The translations under genes were made by a program, and so were the position numbers. A DNA stretch of 63,969 nt from contig SCPB01000009.1 in the NCBI GenBank assembly GCA_005502445.1, positions 1-63,969 of the forward strand. Direction: 5' to 3'. Numbering within the stretch: the stretch's first letter is position 1; each line of letters opens with the position of its first letter. Shown here piece after piece: positions 1 through 10,774 of the stretch. Origin of the DNA: Microbacteriaceae bacterium X2B (GTDB lineage Bacteria; Actinomycetota; Actinomycetes; Actinomycetales; Microbacteriaceae). The notes under the pieces were generated by a model. That model saw only the letters and a program-made list of their open reading frames with translations. It was not told the DNA's origin and ran no database searches.

Positions 1-27
1 GTGGTGCAGGATGGCGGGAGGCGACGG

Positions 28-2493
28 TCAGGCGATGGGGGCGCCGATCGAGCCGATCACGGCGTCGAGCGGAGCGCCCGAGCCGTCGCGCTTCGCGCCG
101 CCCTCGGGCAGCGTGCGTGCCGAGCCGTCGGGGCCGACCGCGAGCGGCCCGGTGCCGACCCAGGCGAGCTGCAGCGCATCCTCGCCCTTGAGGAACGTGT
201 GCGCCCGCACGCCGCCCGTCGCGCGTCCCTTGCCCGGGAACTCGGCGAACGACGACACCTTCGCCCGACCCGGATCGGTGCCCACGAGGGTCTGCGTCGA
301 CCCGCTGACCGTGACGACCTCGGCGGTCGTCCGGTCGACGACGCCGAAGTGCAGCGCCCGCGCGCCCGCGGCGAGCTTGATGCCGGCCATGCCACCCGCT
401 GGCAGCCCCTGCGGCCGCACCTGGTCGGCGCCGAAGTGCAGCAGCTGCGCGTCGCTCGTCACGAATACAAGCTCGCGATCGTCTGTCGCGGGCGCGGCGG
501 CGATCACCTCATCGCCGGCCCGCAGCGCGATGACCTCGCCATCGGGACGCGCGGGCCAGCCGCCGGCGATGATGCGCTTGACGACGCCGTCGCGGGTTCC
601 GAGGGCGAGAGGCGCGGGGGAGGCGGGGTCGACGATGGCGATGATGCGCTCCGTCGCATCGGTCAGCCCGATATAGTCGCGCAGCTTCGCGCCGGCGCCG
701 AGCTGCAGCGAATTGGCGGGCACGGCCGGGAGCCCGACCGGCGTGAAGCGCACGAAGCGCCCGCGCGACGTGATGGCCGCGAGCTCGCCGCGCGTCGTCG
801 AGTCGACGCTCGACAGCAGCGCATCGTGCTTGCTGCGGCGCGCCGGTGGCAGGAGCGGCGCGTCCTCCGCGAGGTCGACGCGCACCGCGCGGCCCGTCGT
901 CGACAGCAGAACCCGGCAGGGGTTGTCGGCGATCTCGAGCACGGGCGCCGATCCGCGCGAACGTGGCGCGGCGATGGAGGGGCCGGCCTCGGTGAGCAGG
1001 GTGCGACGCGGCGTGCCGAATCGCTCGGCCACGGCATCCAGCTCATCACCGACGACGCCGCGCACGCGGGCAGGGTCGGCGAGCAGCGACTCGAGCTCGG
1101 CGATCTCGGCCCGCAGCTGATCCCGCTCGGCTTCGAGCTCGATGCGGCTGAAGCGCGTCAGACGCCGCAGTCGGAGCTCGAGGATGTACTCGCTCTGCGG
1201 GTGGCTGAGATCGAAGACGTCCATGAGGCGGGTGCGGGCCTGGTCGGCGTCGTCGGAGGTCCGGATGACCTGGATCACCTCGTCGATGTCGAGAATCGCG
1301 ACGAGGAGCCCCTCGACGAGGTGCAGGCGCTCGCGCCGGCGGGCGAGCCGGTACCGGCTGCGCCGCGTGACGACGTCGATGCGGTGCTCGATGTACACCT
1401 GCAGGAGCTCCCGGAGACCGAGGGTCCGGGGCCGCCCCTCGACGAGCGCGACGGCGTTGATCGAGAAGCCGTCCTCGAGCGGGGTGTATCGGTAGAGCTG
1501 CTCGAGCACGGCCTCGGGGCTGAACCCCGTCTTGATGCCGATCACCAGGCGCATGCCGTTCTTGCGATCGGTCAGGTCGGTGACGTCGCTGATGCCCGCG
1601 AGCTTCTTCGCCTGAACGCCGTCCTTGATCTTCTCGATGACCTTCTCGGGGCCGACGAGGTAGGGCAGCTCGGTGACGACGATGCCGGTCTTGCGCGGGG
1701 TGATCGGCTCGATCGCGACCTTCGCTCTCGTCTTGAACGATCCGCGACCCGTCGCGTAGGCCTCCTTGATCCCGTCGAGGCCGATGATCGTGCCGCCCGT
1801 GGGCAGATCGGGGCCGGGAACGTAGGCCATGAGCTCGTCGAGCGTCGCGGCGGGGTTCTCGATCAGATGACGGGCGGCGCCGGCGACCTCGATCAGGTTG
1901 TGCGGCGCCATGTTGGTGGCCATGCCGACGGCGATGCCGCTCGCGCCGTTGACGAGCAGGTTCGGGAAGGCCGCCGGCAGCACGGCGGGCTGCACGAGCT
2001 GGTTGTCGTAGTTGGGGATGAAGTCGACGACGTCCTCGTCGAGGTCGTCGACCATCGCGAGGGCCGCCGCGCGCATCCGCGCCTCGGTGTACCGCGAGGC
2101 GGCGGGTCCGTCGTCGAGCGAGCCGAAGTTGCCGTGCCCGTCGACGAGCGGCACGCGCAGCGTGAAGTCCTGCGCGAGACGCACGAGCGCGTCGTAGATC
2201 GCGCCGTCGCCGTGCGGGTGGAGCTTGCCCATGACCTCGCCGACGACGCGCGCCGACTTGACGTGACCGCGATCGGGACGCAGGCCCATCTCGCTCATCA
2301 TGTACAGGATGCGCCGCTGGACCGGCTTGAGCCCATCTCGAGCGTCGGGCAGCGCACGCGAGTAGATGACCGAGTACGCGTACTCGAGGAACGAGCCCTG
2401 CATCTCGTCCGCGAGGTCGACGTCGTCGATGCGCTCGCCGGGGCTCTCGTCGAGGTCGGGCTGGGGCGCTCGGGGGGCAGGCGGGGGAGTCAT
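28..2493 (-). CDS. parC: DNA topoisomerase IV subunit A (ParC/GyrA family)
   Basis: Type IIA topoisomerase A subunit of 821 aa; with a B subunit (not in the window) it breaks, passes and reseals duplex DNA. The breakage-reunion domain comes first: the HPHGDG..YD segment at about residues 92-101, then the catalytic Tyr at about 135 in SRYTEAR. A coiled-coil tower and a beta-pinwheel C-terminal domain follow. The canonical GyrA-box (QRRGGKG type) is not seen, only a degenerate GKGRATGG near the C terminus, which favours ParC over GyrA. A Gly stands where E. coli GyrA has Ser83. The ATG is only 12 bp from the divergent phosphatase start. A standalone assignment as a second gyrase A cannot be fully excluded. 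Confidence 0.9.
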   Translation of the reverse strand: MTPPPAPRAPQPDLDESPGERIDDVDLADEMQGSFLEYAYSVIYSRALPDARDGLKPVQRRILYMMSEMGLRPDRGHVKSARVVGEVMGKLHPHGDGAIYDALVRLAQDFTLRVPLVDGHGNFGSLDDGPAASRYTEARMRAAALAMVDDLDEDVVDFIPNYDNQLVQPAVLPAAFPNLLVNGASGIAVGMATNMAPHNLIEVAGAARHLIENPAATLDELMAYVPGPDLPTGGTIIGLDGIKEAYATGRGSFKTRAKVAIEPITPRKTGIVVTELPYLVGPEKVIEKIKDGVQAKKLAGISDVTDLTDRKNGMRLVIGIKTGFSPEAVLEQLYRYTPLEDGFSINAVALVEGRPRTLGLRELLQVYIEHRIDVVTRRSRYRLARRRERLHLVEGLLVAILDIDEVIQVIRTSDDADQARTRLMDVFDLSHPQSEYILELRLRRLTRFSRIELEAERDQLRAEIAELESLLADPARVRGVVGDELDAVAERFGTPRRTLLTEAGPSIAAPRSRGSAPVLEIADNPCRVLLSTTGRAVRVDLAEDAPLLPPARRSKHDALLSSVDSTTRGELAAITSRGRFVRFTPVGLPAVPANSLQLGAGAKLRDYIGLTDATERIIAIVDPASPAPLALGTRDGVVKRIIAGGWPARPDGEVIALRAGDEVIAAAPATDDRELVFVTSDAQLLHFGADQVRPQGLPAGGMAGIKLAAGARALHFGVVDRTTAEVVTVSGSTQTLVGTDPGRAKVSSFAEFPGKGRATGGVRAHTFLKGEDALQLAWVGTGPLAVGPDGSARTLPEGGAKRDGSGAPLDAVIGSIGAPIA

Positions 2494-2511
2494 AGGATTG
2501 CGCCCATGCTA
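2493..2511. promoter_or_regulatory. Interlocked divergent -10 elements between parC and the phosphatase gene
   Basis: Only 12 bp separate the two start codons. On the plus strand TAGGAT (2493-2498) lies 7 nt before the phosphatase ATG at 2506, the leaderless arrangement. On the minus strand TAGCAT (2511-2506) overlaps that ATG and would start parC transcription a few nt upstream of its own ATG. Each -10 therefore overlaps the other gene's start codon. The hexamers are seen directly; promoter activity is inferred. Confidence 0.55.
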
Positions 2512-3636
2512 CCGGCGCCCCGACGCGACGCCCCGTCACTCGCGGACGTGTTGACGGGCGCTCTCGCCGCGATCCGGGGGGAGCCGAACCGCCTCGCGGC
2601 TCCGCCGGTGCGCAGCGCCGCCGTCGTCCTCGTCGACGGCCTGGGGATGCACGCGCTCCGTGCGCGCGCCGGTCACGCCCGCCGCATCCTGGCCGCGATC
2701 CCGGCGAAGGGCGGAGCGATCGACGCAGGCTTCCCGACCACCACCGCGTCGGCGCTCGCGACGCTCACCACGGGGCTCGAGCCGGGCAGACACGGGATCG
2801 TCGGCTACACCGCCATCGACCCGCAGGGGGATCGCGTCGTCAACCAGTTGAGAGGCTGGGATGCGGGCATGAGACCGGAGGACTGGCAGCCTCACCCGAC
2901 GGCGTTCGAGGCGGCAGCGGCATCCGGCGCCGATGCCGTCGTGGTCGGCGCCGAGCGCTACCGCGACACCGGCTTCACCGACGCCGTGCTGCGCGGGGCA
3001 CGATTCGAGGCGCTCGCCTCGATCGCGGATCGCATCGAGCGCACCGTCGCCCTGCTGCGCGAGCCCGGCGCGCGCCTCGTCTACTGCTACATCCCCGAGC
3101 TCGACATGGCGGGGCACGCGAGCGGCTGGGAGTCGGCCCGCTGGCTCGAGCGGCTCGACGAGCTCGACGCGGCGCTCGAACCGGTCGCGACGACGACGCT
3201 CTCCGACTCAGGGGTGTTGCTGACCGCCGACCACGGCATGCTGGACGTTCCTGAGCACGCGCGCCTCGTCATCGGAGCCGACAGTGCGCTGTGGAGCGGA
3301 GTCCGCCACGTCGCCGGCGAGCCGCGGTGCCTGCAGCTCGGGCTCGAGCCCGGTGCGGACCCCGCTGAGGTGATCGCTCGCTGGCGCGAATCGGAGGAGC
3401 GCCGTGCGTGGGTCGTCGGTCGGGACGAGGCGATCGCGGCCGACTGGTTCGGCACCGTCGACCCGGCGGTCGAGCCGCGCATCGGCGACGTGATCGTGGC
3501 CGCACGGTCTCGCGTCGCCTACTACGACGAGCGCACCGCCTCGCCGCGCTCGCTCGCGATGGTCGGCCAGCACGGCTCGTTCGCGCAGGAGGAGACGCGG
3601 ATACCGCTCGCGCGGTGGGGAGCGTTCGCCCGCTGA
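2506..3636 (+). CDS. Alkaline phosphatase superfamily protein (nucleotide pyrophosphatase/phosphodiesterase-like)
   Basis: Protein of 376 aa in the alkaline phosphatase/phosphodiesterase superfamily, metal-dependent hydrolases of phosphate esters. Visible metal-site motifs in order are VDGLG (Asp), FPTTTASAL (nucleophile Thr), [10 protein letters not shown] (Asp/His), TADHGML (Asp/His) and GQHGSF (His). There is no obvious signal peptide. The ATG at 2506 was chosen because the protein begins just before the conserved VLVDGLG strand and a TAGGAT -10 lies 7 nt upstream; the frame stays open further upstream only as a shadow of parC. It is convergent with sepH. The substrate is unknown. Confidence 0.85.
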   Translation: MLPAPRRDAPSLADVLTGALAAIRGEPNRLAAPPVRSAAVVLVDGLGMHALRARAGHARRILAAIPAKGGAIDAGFPTTTASALATLTTGLEPGRHGIVGYTAIDPQGDRVVNQLRGWDAGMRPEDWQPHPTAFEAAAASGADAVVVGAERYRDTGFTDAVLRGARFEALASIADRIERTVALLREPGARLVYCYIPELDMAGHASGWESARWLERLDELDAALEPVATTTLSDSGVLLTADHGMLDVPEHARLVIGADSALWSGVRHVAGEPRCLQLGLEPGADPAEVIARWRESEERRAWVVGRDEAIAADWFGTVDPAVEPRIGDVIVAARSRVAYYDERTASPRSLAMVGQHGSFAQEETRIPLARWGAFAR

Positions 3637-3640
3637 GCGC

Positions 3641-3670
3641 TCGCGCCCGGTCGACTCGCGCCCGGTCGAC
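3641..3670. repeat. Perfect 15-bp tandem duplication in a convergent intergenic gap
   Basis: TCGCGCCCGGTCGAC occurs twice head to tail (3641-3655 and 3656-3670), filling nearly all the gap between the phosphatase stop and the sepH stop. No terminator hairpin with a T-run is evident here. Confidence 0.8.
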
Positions 3671-4801
3671 TCAGGCCGGGTCGTCGTCGGGGCGCGCGCC
3701 GAAGACGATCTCGTCCCAGCTCGGCATCGCCGCGCGACCGCGCCTGGCCGCCTTGAGAGGCGCCGCCTCGCGCGCGTCGGACGTCGCCGACGAGACGCCT
3801 CGAGGGGCCTCGCCACTCAGCTCGGCGGGAGAGTCGGAGGAATCGGCGGAGGATTCCGCGACGATGTCGAGCGGGACGTCGACGATCCTGATGCTGCCCG
3901 TCGAGGGATGGGCGGCCTTCGCCGCCTCCCAGTCATCGCGCGGAGCTGTCTCGCGCTCGCCGCGGCGGCGACGGAGCGCCTCGAGAAGATCGGCGGTCTG
4001 GCTCACGTCCGCGGTGTCTGCGTCGTCCCCGGGCGCGGTCCGCACGCCGATACGCGATCCTGGAAGGGCAGCGGGCGCGAGCGGTGCGTTCGGCAGACCC
4101 GACGGAGCAGATGCAACGGGACCGGTCGTCTGGCCGCTGCCGTCGATGTCGTCGCCGAGCAGGAACGCCCCGCTGTCGAAGCGCCCTCGGTCGTCAGCGG
4201 GTGCGGCCGCCGGCACGGCGCGCAGCCGCGGGATGAGCGTCGGCGGAGCCTCGCCCTGCTGCGAGAGGGACTGCGCCTCGTGGTTCGACGGGATCAGCGT
4301 CGCCTTCTTCGGGTCGAACGTCCAGCGCGCCTCCCGCTCGACCCCGGCGTCGAGGAAGGTCACCGTGATGATCCAGTGCAGGTCGGTCTTCCAGCTCGCC
4401 CACCGGACGTCGGCGGCTGTGAGCTCGGAGAGCCGCGAGTCGATGACGCCTCCGAAGGTGCGCGAGGCGACGCTCGCTTCGGCCTCCGCCGCGAGCGCGA
4501 CTGGAACACTGCGGGCGGCGGTGACGACGTACTCGCGCTCGGCGACGACCGGGCCCTCGAAGCGCTGCACGTACTCGGCCGGCTCCCCGGTCTCGGCGAC
4601 GACCTCGGCGGCCGACTTGCCGGATCGGATCAGCGCCTGGATCTCGCGCGGGCTCACCCGGTGGGCCGTGGGGGCGGCCGGCCGGTTCTGCCGCAGGGCG
4701 CTGTGCAGCGCCTCGGTGATCGGCACCCGGTAGCGGTCTCCGTCGCCGGAGACCACGATCAGGGCGCCGCTCTCGGCGCCGATGACGGTGAGTTCGTCCA
4801 T
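3671..4801 (-). CDS. sepH: Septation protein SepH (DUF3071)
   Basis: Protein of 376 aa. The N-terminal DUF3071 domain (about residues 1-170) begins MDELTVIGAESGALIV and includes an HTH-like segment (SPREIQALIRSGKSAAEVV) and a conserved W/HWIITVTF region. A long Pro/Ala/Asp-rich disordered tail follows. In Streptomyces and mycobacteria SepH binds FtsZ and promotes septation. The start at 4801 is preceded by GAGAGGG; the longer upstream reading frame lacks family similarity. The gene is divergent from the DUF4193 gene across a 205-bp gap, which contains a short inverted repeat GTTTGC/GCAAAC (4928-4957) of unknown role. Confidence 0.85.
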   Translation of the reverse strand: MDELTVIGAESGALIVVSGDGDRYRVPITEALHSALRQNRPAAPTAHRVSPREIQALIRSGKSAAEVVAETGEPAEYVQRFEGPVVAEREYVVTAARSVPVALAAEAEASVASRTFGGVIDSRLSELTAADVRWASWKTDLHWIITVTFLDAGVEREARWTFDPKKATLIPSNHEAQSLSQQGEAPPTLIPRLRAVPAAAPADDRGRFDSGAFLLGDDIDGSGQTTGPVASAPSGLPNAPLAPAALPGSRIGVRTAPGDDADTADVSQTADLLEALRRRRGERETAPRDDWEAAKAAHPSTGSIRIVDVPLDIVAESSADSSDSPAELSGEAPRGVSSATSDAREAAPLKAARRGRAAMPSWDEIVFGARPDDDPA

Positions 4802-5006
4802 GACGTGGCCCTCTCGTTCCTGGCTCGGTGGGCACAGCATCCCACGGCGATCGCCCGCAGCCCGGGAATAGAACGGGCGTGCCGGAAGTTGCGCGGGAAG
4901 CACTCCCCGGCGAGCCCGACCGAGGTGGTTTGCGTTTCGGTCGGGGTTCCTGCAAACTATCGCCGCCGAGCGCGGCCCCGAAGCACCATTCGACGAAACG
5001 AGCAGC

Positions 5007-5297
5007 ATGGCTACCGACTACGACGCCCCCCGCAAGACGGACGAGGACACCGACTCGATCCAGGCCCTGCAGGAGCGCGTTCCCGACAAGATGTCGGGTG
5101 TCGTCGACGTCGATGACGCCGACAACCCCGGCTTCGAGCTCGCCGGCCAGGACCTCGCCGACCTCGACCTCGACGTCGTCGTGCTGCCGCCGCAGGCCGA
5201 CGAGTTCACCTGCGTCAGCTGCTTTCTCGTGAAGCACCGGTCGCAGCTCGACCACGAGGTGAAGCTCGGCCCCGTCTGCCGGGAGTGCGCCGCGTAG
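5007..5297 (+). CDS. DUF4193 family protein with a Cys4 zinc-ribbon-like tail
   Basis: Small acidic protein of 96 aa, of the DUF4193 family found throughout Actinomycetota and usually beside sepH and dut, as here. The N-terminal half is Asp-rich. The C-terminal third carries C69xxC72 and C91xxC94, consistent with a structural zinc site or an RNA polymerase/ribosome-associated ribbon; no function is established. The ATG at 5007 gives the conserved MATDYDAPR start. A strong bidirectional terminator follows. Confidence 0.85.
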   Translation: MATDYDAPRKTDEDTDSIQALQERVPDKMSGVVDVDDADNPGFELAGQDLADLDLDVVVLPPQADEFTCVSCFLVKHRSQLDHEVKLGPVCRECAA

Positions 5298-5319
5298 AGC
5301 GCGACCGATCCGAACCCCC

Positions 5320-5356
5320 GCGACCGCCGCATCCGATTCGAGGATGCGGCGGTCGC
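5320..5356. terminator. Bidirectional hairpin terminator between DUF4193 and DUF3093 genes
   Basis: A perfect 15-bp stem (GCGACCGCCGCATCC at 5320-5334, its complement at 5342-5356) with a 7-nt loop GATTCGA lies between two convergent genes. It has no U-tract, common in high-GC actinobacteria. Confidence 0.8.
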
Positions 5357-5360
5357 CGCT

Positions 5361-5819
5361 TCATGGGGCGCCCTGCGCGACAGCCTTCTCGCTCGCGATC
5401 GCTGCCGCGAGCTCGTCCGGTCTCCGAGTCGAGACGAGCCAATACGGAGTCGGGTCGTCAGGGTCGACGACCGCGATGCGCACGACCGGGTCGACCCACC
5501 CGCGCAGCACGAGGTGCGCCCGCGCATCGAGCCCAGGCCCGCGCTCGTGCCGCGCCTCTTCGCCCCGTGCCGGGACCGTCTCGCCGAGCAGGACGACGGG
5601 GATCCGTGCGCGACCGGCGAGGAGCTCGCCGGGTTCGACGGCGATCGTGGGGGCGGCGCGCACGAGCATGGCCGTGCAGCCCACGACGAGAACGATGGCC
5701 GTCGCGATGCCGGCGGGAATGCTGATCGGTGTGAACACGAGCATCGTCGCGGGGATCACGAGGGCGATGACGGCGTACATCCAGGGGGCGGGCCAGAGGC
5801 GCTCGCGATAGCTCGACAT
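5361..5819 (-). CDS. DUF3093 membrane protein
   Basis: Protein of 152 aa, DUF3093 family, typical of actinobacteria next to dut. Two hydrophobic segments near the N terminus (about residues 10-30 and 35-55) are followed by a soluble domain with the RGWVDPVVRI and DPTPYWLVSTRRP motifs. Role unknown. The ATG at 5819 has GGAG just upstream and begins MSSYRERLWP; the longer open frame upstream was rejected because it runs into the divergent dut start. There are 32 bp to the dut start codon. Confidence 0.8.
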   Translation of the reverse strand: MSSYRERLWPAPWMYAVIALVIPATMLVFTPISIPAGIATAIVLVVGCTAMLVRAAPTIAVEPGELLAGRARIPVVLLGETVPARGEEARHERGPGLDARAHLVLRGWVDPVVRIAVVDPDDPTPYWLVSTRRPDELAAAIASEKAVAQGAP

Positions 5820-5839
5820 GGCTCCATTCGACCATGCAC

Positions 5840-5845
5840 TACCCT
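5840..5845 (+). promoter_or_regulatory. -10 hexamer of dut (leaderless arrangement)
   Basis: TACCCT ends 6 nt before the GTG at 5852, so transcription would start at or next to the start codon. No Shine-Dalgarno sequence is seen. Confidence 0.5.
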
Positions 5846-5851
5846 CGACGC

Positions 5852-6319
5852 GTGCCTGAAACCGTCGATGTGCTGCTGACCGGATCGCACCCACCCCGCT
5901 ATGCCCACCCCGGTGATGCGGGCGCCGACCTCCTTGCCGCCGAGCACGCCGTCATCGGCCCCGGGGAGCGCGCGACGATCGGAACGGGCACCGCGATCGC
6001 GCTGCCCGCGGGCTACGCGGCGTTCGTGATGCCCCGCAGCGGCCTGGCAGCGCGGCACGGCATCACCATCGTCAACGCCCCGGGCACGGTCGACGCGGGC
6101 TATCGCGGCGAGATCCGCGTGACGCTGCTCAACACCGACTCGCACGAGGGTTTCGAGGTGCGCCCGGGCGACCGGATCGCCCAGCTCGTCGTGCAGCGGG
6201 TCGAGCGCGTGCGCTTCGTGCCGGTCAAGGCGCTTCCGGGTTCGCACCGCGGCGAGCGCGGCTTCGGCTCGACGGGCTACCGTGAAGACACCGCGTCGAA
6301 TGAAGGAGCCACCGCGTGA
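5852..6319 (+). CDS. dut: dUTP diphosphatase (dUTPase)
   Basis: Hydrolyses dUTP to dUMP and PPi, keeping uracil out of DNA and feeding dTMP synthesis. 155 aa, the usual length of the homotrimeric family. All five motifs are present: GDAGADL (I), PRSGLAARHG (II), GTVDAGYRGE with the catalytic Asp (III), RPGDRIAQLV (IV) and the Gly-rich RGERGFGSTG (V). The GTG at 5852 was preferred over an in-frame ATG 18 nt upstream because TACCCT sits 6 nt before it. It overlaps the DUF3710 gene by 4 nt (GTGA), implying translational coupling. Confidence 0.93.
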   Translation: MPETVDVLLTGSHPPRYAHPGDAGADLLAAEHAVIGPGERATIGTGTAIALPAGYAAFVMPRSGLAARHGITIVNAPGTVDAGYRGEIRVTLLNTDSHEGFEVRPGDRIAQLVVQRVERVRFVPVKALPGSHRGERGFGSTGYREDTASNEGATA

Positions 6320-6954
6320 CCGATCCGATCACCGACGGCGGGCCGCTGCCCGACGACGAGAAGTCAGCGCCCGAGGATCGCGCGACCGCCGGCCCGCTCG
6401 ACGAGAGCGAAGCCAACGCCGTGCGCCCGTACGTCGACCTCGGCGGCGTCAAGATCGTCCCGAGGCCCGAGCTGCAGCTGCGGCTCGAGGTCGAAGAGGG
6501 CTCGAAGCGCGTCATCGCCGTCGGCATCGATTACGCCGGCTCGACGCTGCAGGTGCAGCCCTTCGCCGCCCCCCGATCGAGCGGTCTCTGGCACGAGGTC
6601 CGCGGGCAGATCGTCGAGCAGATCAGGAAGCAGGGCGGCGAGACGACCGAGCGCGACGGCGTGTTCGGGCCCGAGATCATCGCCCGCATCCCCGTCGTCG
6701 CCGACGGCGGCGGCTCGACGCGCATCGCGCGATTCATCGGCGTCGACGGGCCGCGCTGGTTCCTGCGCGGCGTCGTCGCCGGCCAGGGCGCGATCGACGC
6801 GCAGGCTGCCGCTCAGATCGACGACGTGTTCCGCAGCATCGTCGTCGTGCGCGGCTCGACGCCGATGCCGCCCCGCGATCTCATCCCGCTCCAGGTGCCG
6901 ACCGGTGCGGCGCCGGGCGGGCCCGCTGCCGTTCCGCCCGCCCCATCGGCATGA
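6316..6954 (+). CDS. DUF3710 family protein
   Basis: Protein of 212 aa, DUF3710, a conserved actinobacterial family nearly always next to dut. The N-terminal 35 residues are acidic and disordered. A globular core follows with RPYVDLGGVKI, LQVQPFAAPRS and the RWFLRGVVAGQGA motif, and then a Pro/Ala-rich tail. Biochemical role unknown. GTG start overlaps the dut stop; its own stop overlaps the DUF3159 ATG (ATGA), so dut, DUF3710 and DUF3159 form a coupled operon. Confidence 0.8.
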   Translation: MTDPITDGGPLPDDEKSAPEDRATAGPLDESEANAVRPYVDLGGVKIVPRPELQLRLEVEEGSKRVIAVGIDYAGSTLQVQPFAAPRSSGLWHEVRGQIVEQIRKQGGETTERDGVFGPEIIARIPVVADGGGSTRIARFIGVDGPRWFLRGVVAGQGAIDAQAAAQIDDVFRSIVVVRGSTPMPPRDLIPLQVPTGAAPGGPAAVPPAPSA

Positions 6955-7640
6955 CCGAGCCGGACCCGCAGGCGCCTCTGCGCGACGCACTGGCCGATGC
7001 CGCGCGGAAGTCGGGCTTCGGCGTCGTGCGGCCGGGGGAGCGGCCGACCGCTCACGCCCTGTGGTCCGCCGTCGGCGGCGTGCGCGGTGTTCTCGAGTCG
7101 TTGCTGCCGGGCTTCCTCTTCCTCGTGGTGTTCACGGTCACGAGCGAGGTCGTCCCCTCCGTGCTGATCCCGGTCGGGGTCGCGGTGGCGTTCGTGCTCG
7201 TCCGAGCGGTGACCCGATCGCCGATCGCGCCCGCGGTGGTCGGCCTCGTCGGAATCGCCCTCTCGGCCGGTCTTGCGCTGCTGACCGGCCGGGCGGAGGA
7301 GAACTTCGTGCTGGGCTTCGTCATCAACGCGGTCTGGTTGACGGCGCTGCTGGCGAGCCTCGCCGTGCGTCGCCCGCTCGTCGGGGTCATCGCCGCGCTC
7401 CTCACGGGCGACCACGAGTGGCGTGCCGACCCGGCCAAGCGTGCGGTGCTCACGGTGACGACCTGGCTGTGGGCCGGAATGTTCGCACTCCGCCTGGCGG
7501 TGCAAGTGCCGTTGTACCTCGCCGGCCAAGCCGCGGCACTGGCGGCGACCAAGCTCGTCATGGGGGTGCCTCTGTACGCGGCGCTGCTCTGGGTGACATG
7601 GCTCCTGGTGCGGTCGGTCTACGCGCGTCGCCCGAGCTGA
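6951..7640 (+). CDS. DUF3159 integral membrane protein
   Basis: Protein of 229 aa, DUF3159 family. A soluble N-terminal stretch of about 45 residues is followed by several hydrophobic segments (pairs around residues 50-95 and 100-145, and more near the C terminus). Conserved-looking features include GGVRGVLESLLPG and NAVWLTALLASLAVRRPL. It probably sits in the inner membrane; function unknown. It is the third gene of the dut operon, joined by a 4-nt ATGA overlap. acnA follows after a 211-bp gap with its own regulatory region. Confidence 0.8.
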   Translation: MTEPDPQAPLRDALADAARKSGFGVVRPGERPTAHALWSAVGGVRGVLESLLPGFLFLVVFTVTSEVVPSVLIPVGVAVAFVLVRAVTRSPIAPAVVGLVGIALSAGLALLTGRAEENFVLGFVINAVWLTALLASLAVRRPLVGVIAALLTGDHEWRADPAKRAVLTVTTWLWAGMFALRLAVQVPLYLAGQAAALAATKLVMGVPLYAALLWVTWLLVRSVYARRPS

Positions 7641-7700
7641 GCCGCCGCCGCGAGCCCGCAGCGGAGGGTGTCGCCGGTGGCCGCGTCGGACGGCCGGTGC

Positions 7701-7728
7701 TACCATGAAGTATCTCGATATCGAGATA
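7701..7728 (+). promoter_or_regulatory. Candidate acnA promoter and palindromic operator
   Basis: TACCAT (7701-7706) looks like a -10. Immediately downstream TATCTCGATATCGAGATA (7711-7728) is a perfect 18-bp palindrome that would cover the transcription start, and a third half-site TCTCGA (7731-7736) follows. This geometry suggests a dimeric repressor blocking initiation. Which regulator binds is not shown; TetR-family AcnR controls aconitase in corynebacteria but with a different motif. Confidence 0.5.
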
Positions 7729-7794
7729 AATCTCGAGGCATCCTGCGCACCTCCGACCTCCCTCGGAGCCGGTGCCGCGGCGGATCGGGGCGGC

Positions 7795-7800
7795 TAGGCT
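7795..7800 (+). promoter_or_regulatory. Second -10 candidate upstream of acnA
   Basis: TAGGCT lies 51 nt before the acnA GTG, giving a leader of about 45 nt that contains the AGAGGAGA ribosome binding site. No clear -35 is visible. Confidence 0.4.
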
Positions 7801-7851
7801 GGCCCTCGTCCGGCGCGGGGATGCGCCCGGCAGAACCAGAGGAGACGGCCA

Positions 7852-10665
<2,814 letters not shown>

Positions 10666-10762
10666 CGACCGCCGCGGTGCTCGCTCGCACCGTCGAGCCA
10701 CGCACAGTGAACGGACAGCAACCGGGCGGCACGGCTCCAGGACGACGCCGTCGGCCCTCGCG

Positions 10763-10768
10763 TAGAGT
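10763..10768 (+). promoter_or_regulatory. -10 hexamer of dxs (leaderless arrangement)
   Basis: TAGAGT, a 6-nt spacer GCTGGA, then ATG at 10775. No ribosome binding site precedes the ATG. Confidence 0.55.
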
Positions 10769-10774
10769 GCTGGA

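Noticed and set aside
1-3636. A 1211-codon open frame on the plus strand across the first gene
   Set aside because: Its first 835 codons are the antisense shadow of parC, full of Asp/Arg/Glu as expected for GC-rich opposite frames; only the part from 2506 is a gene.
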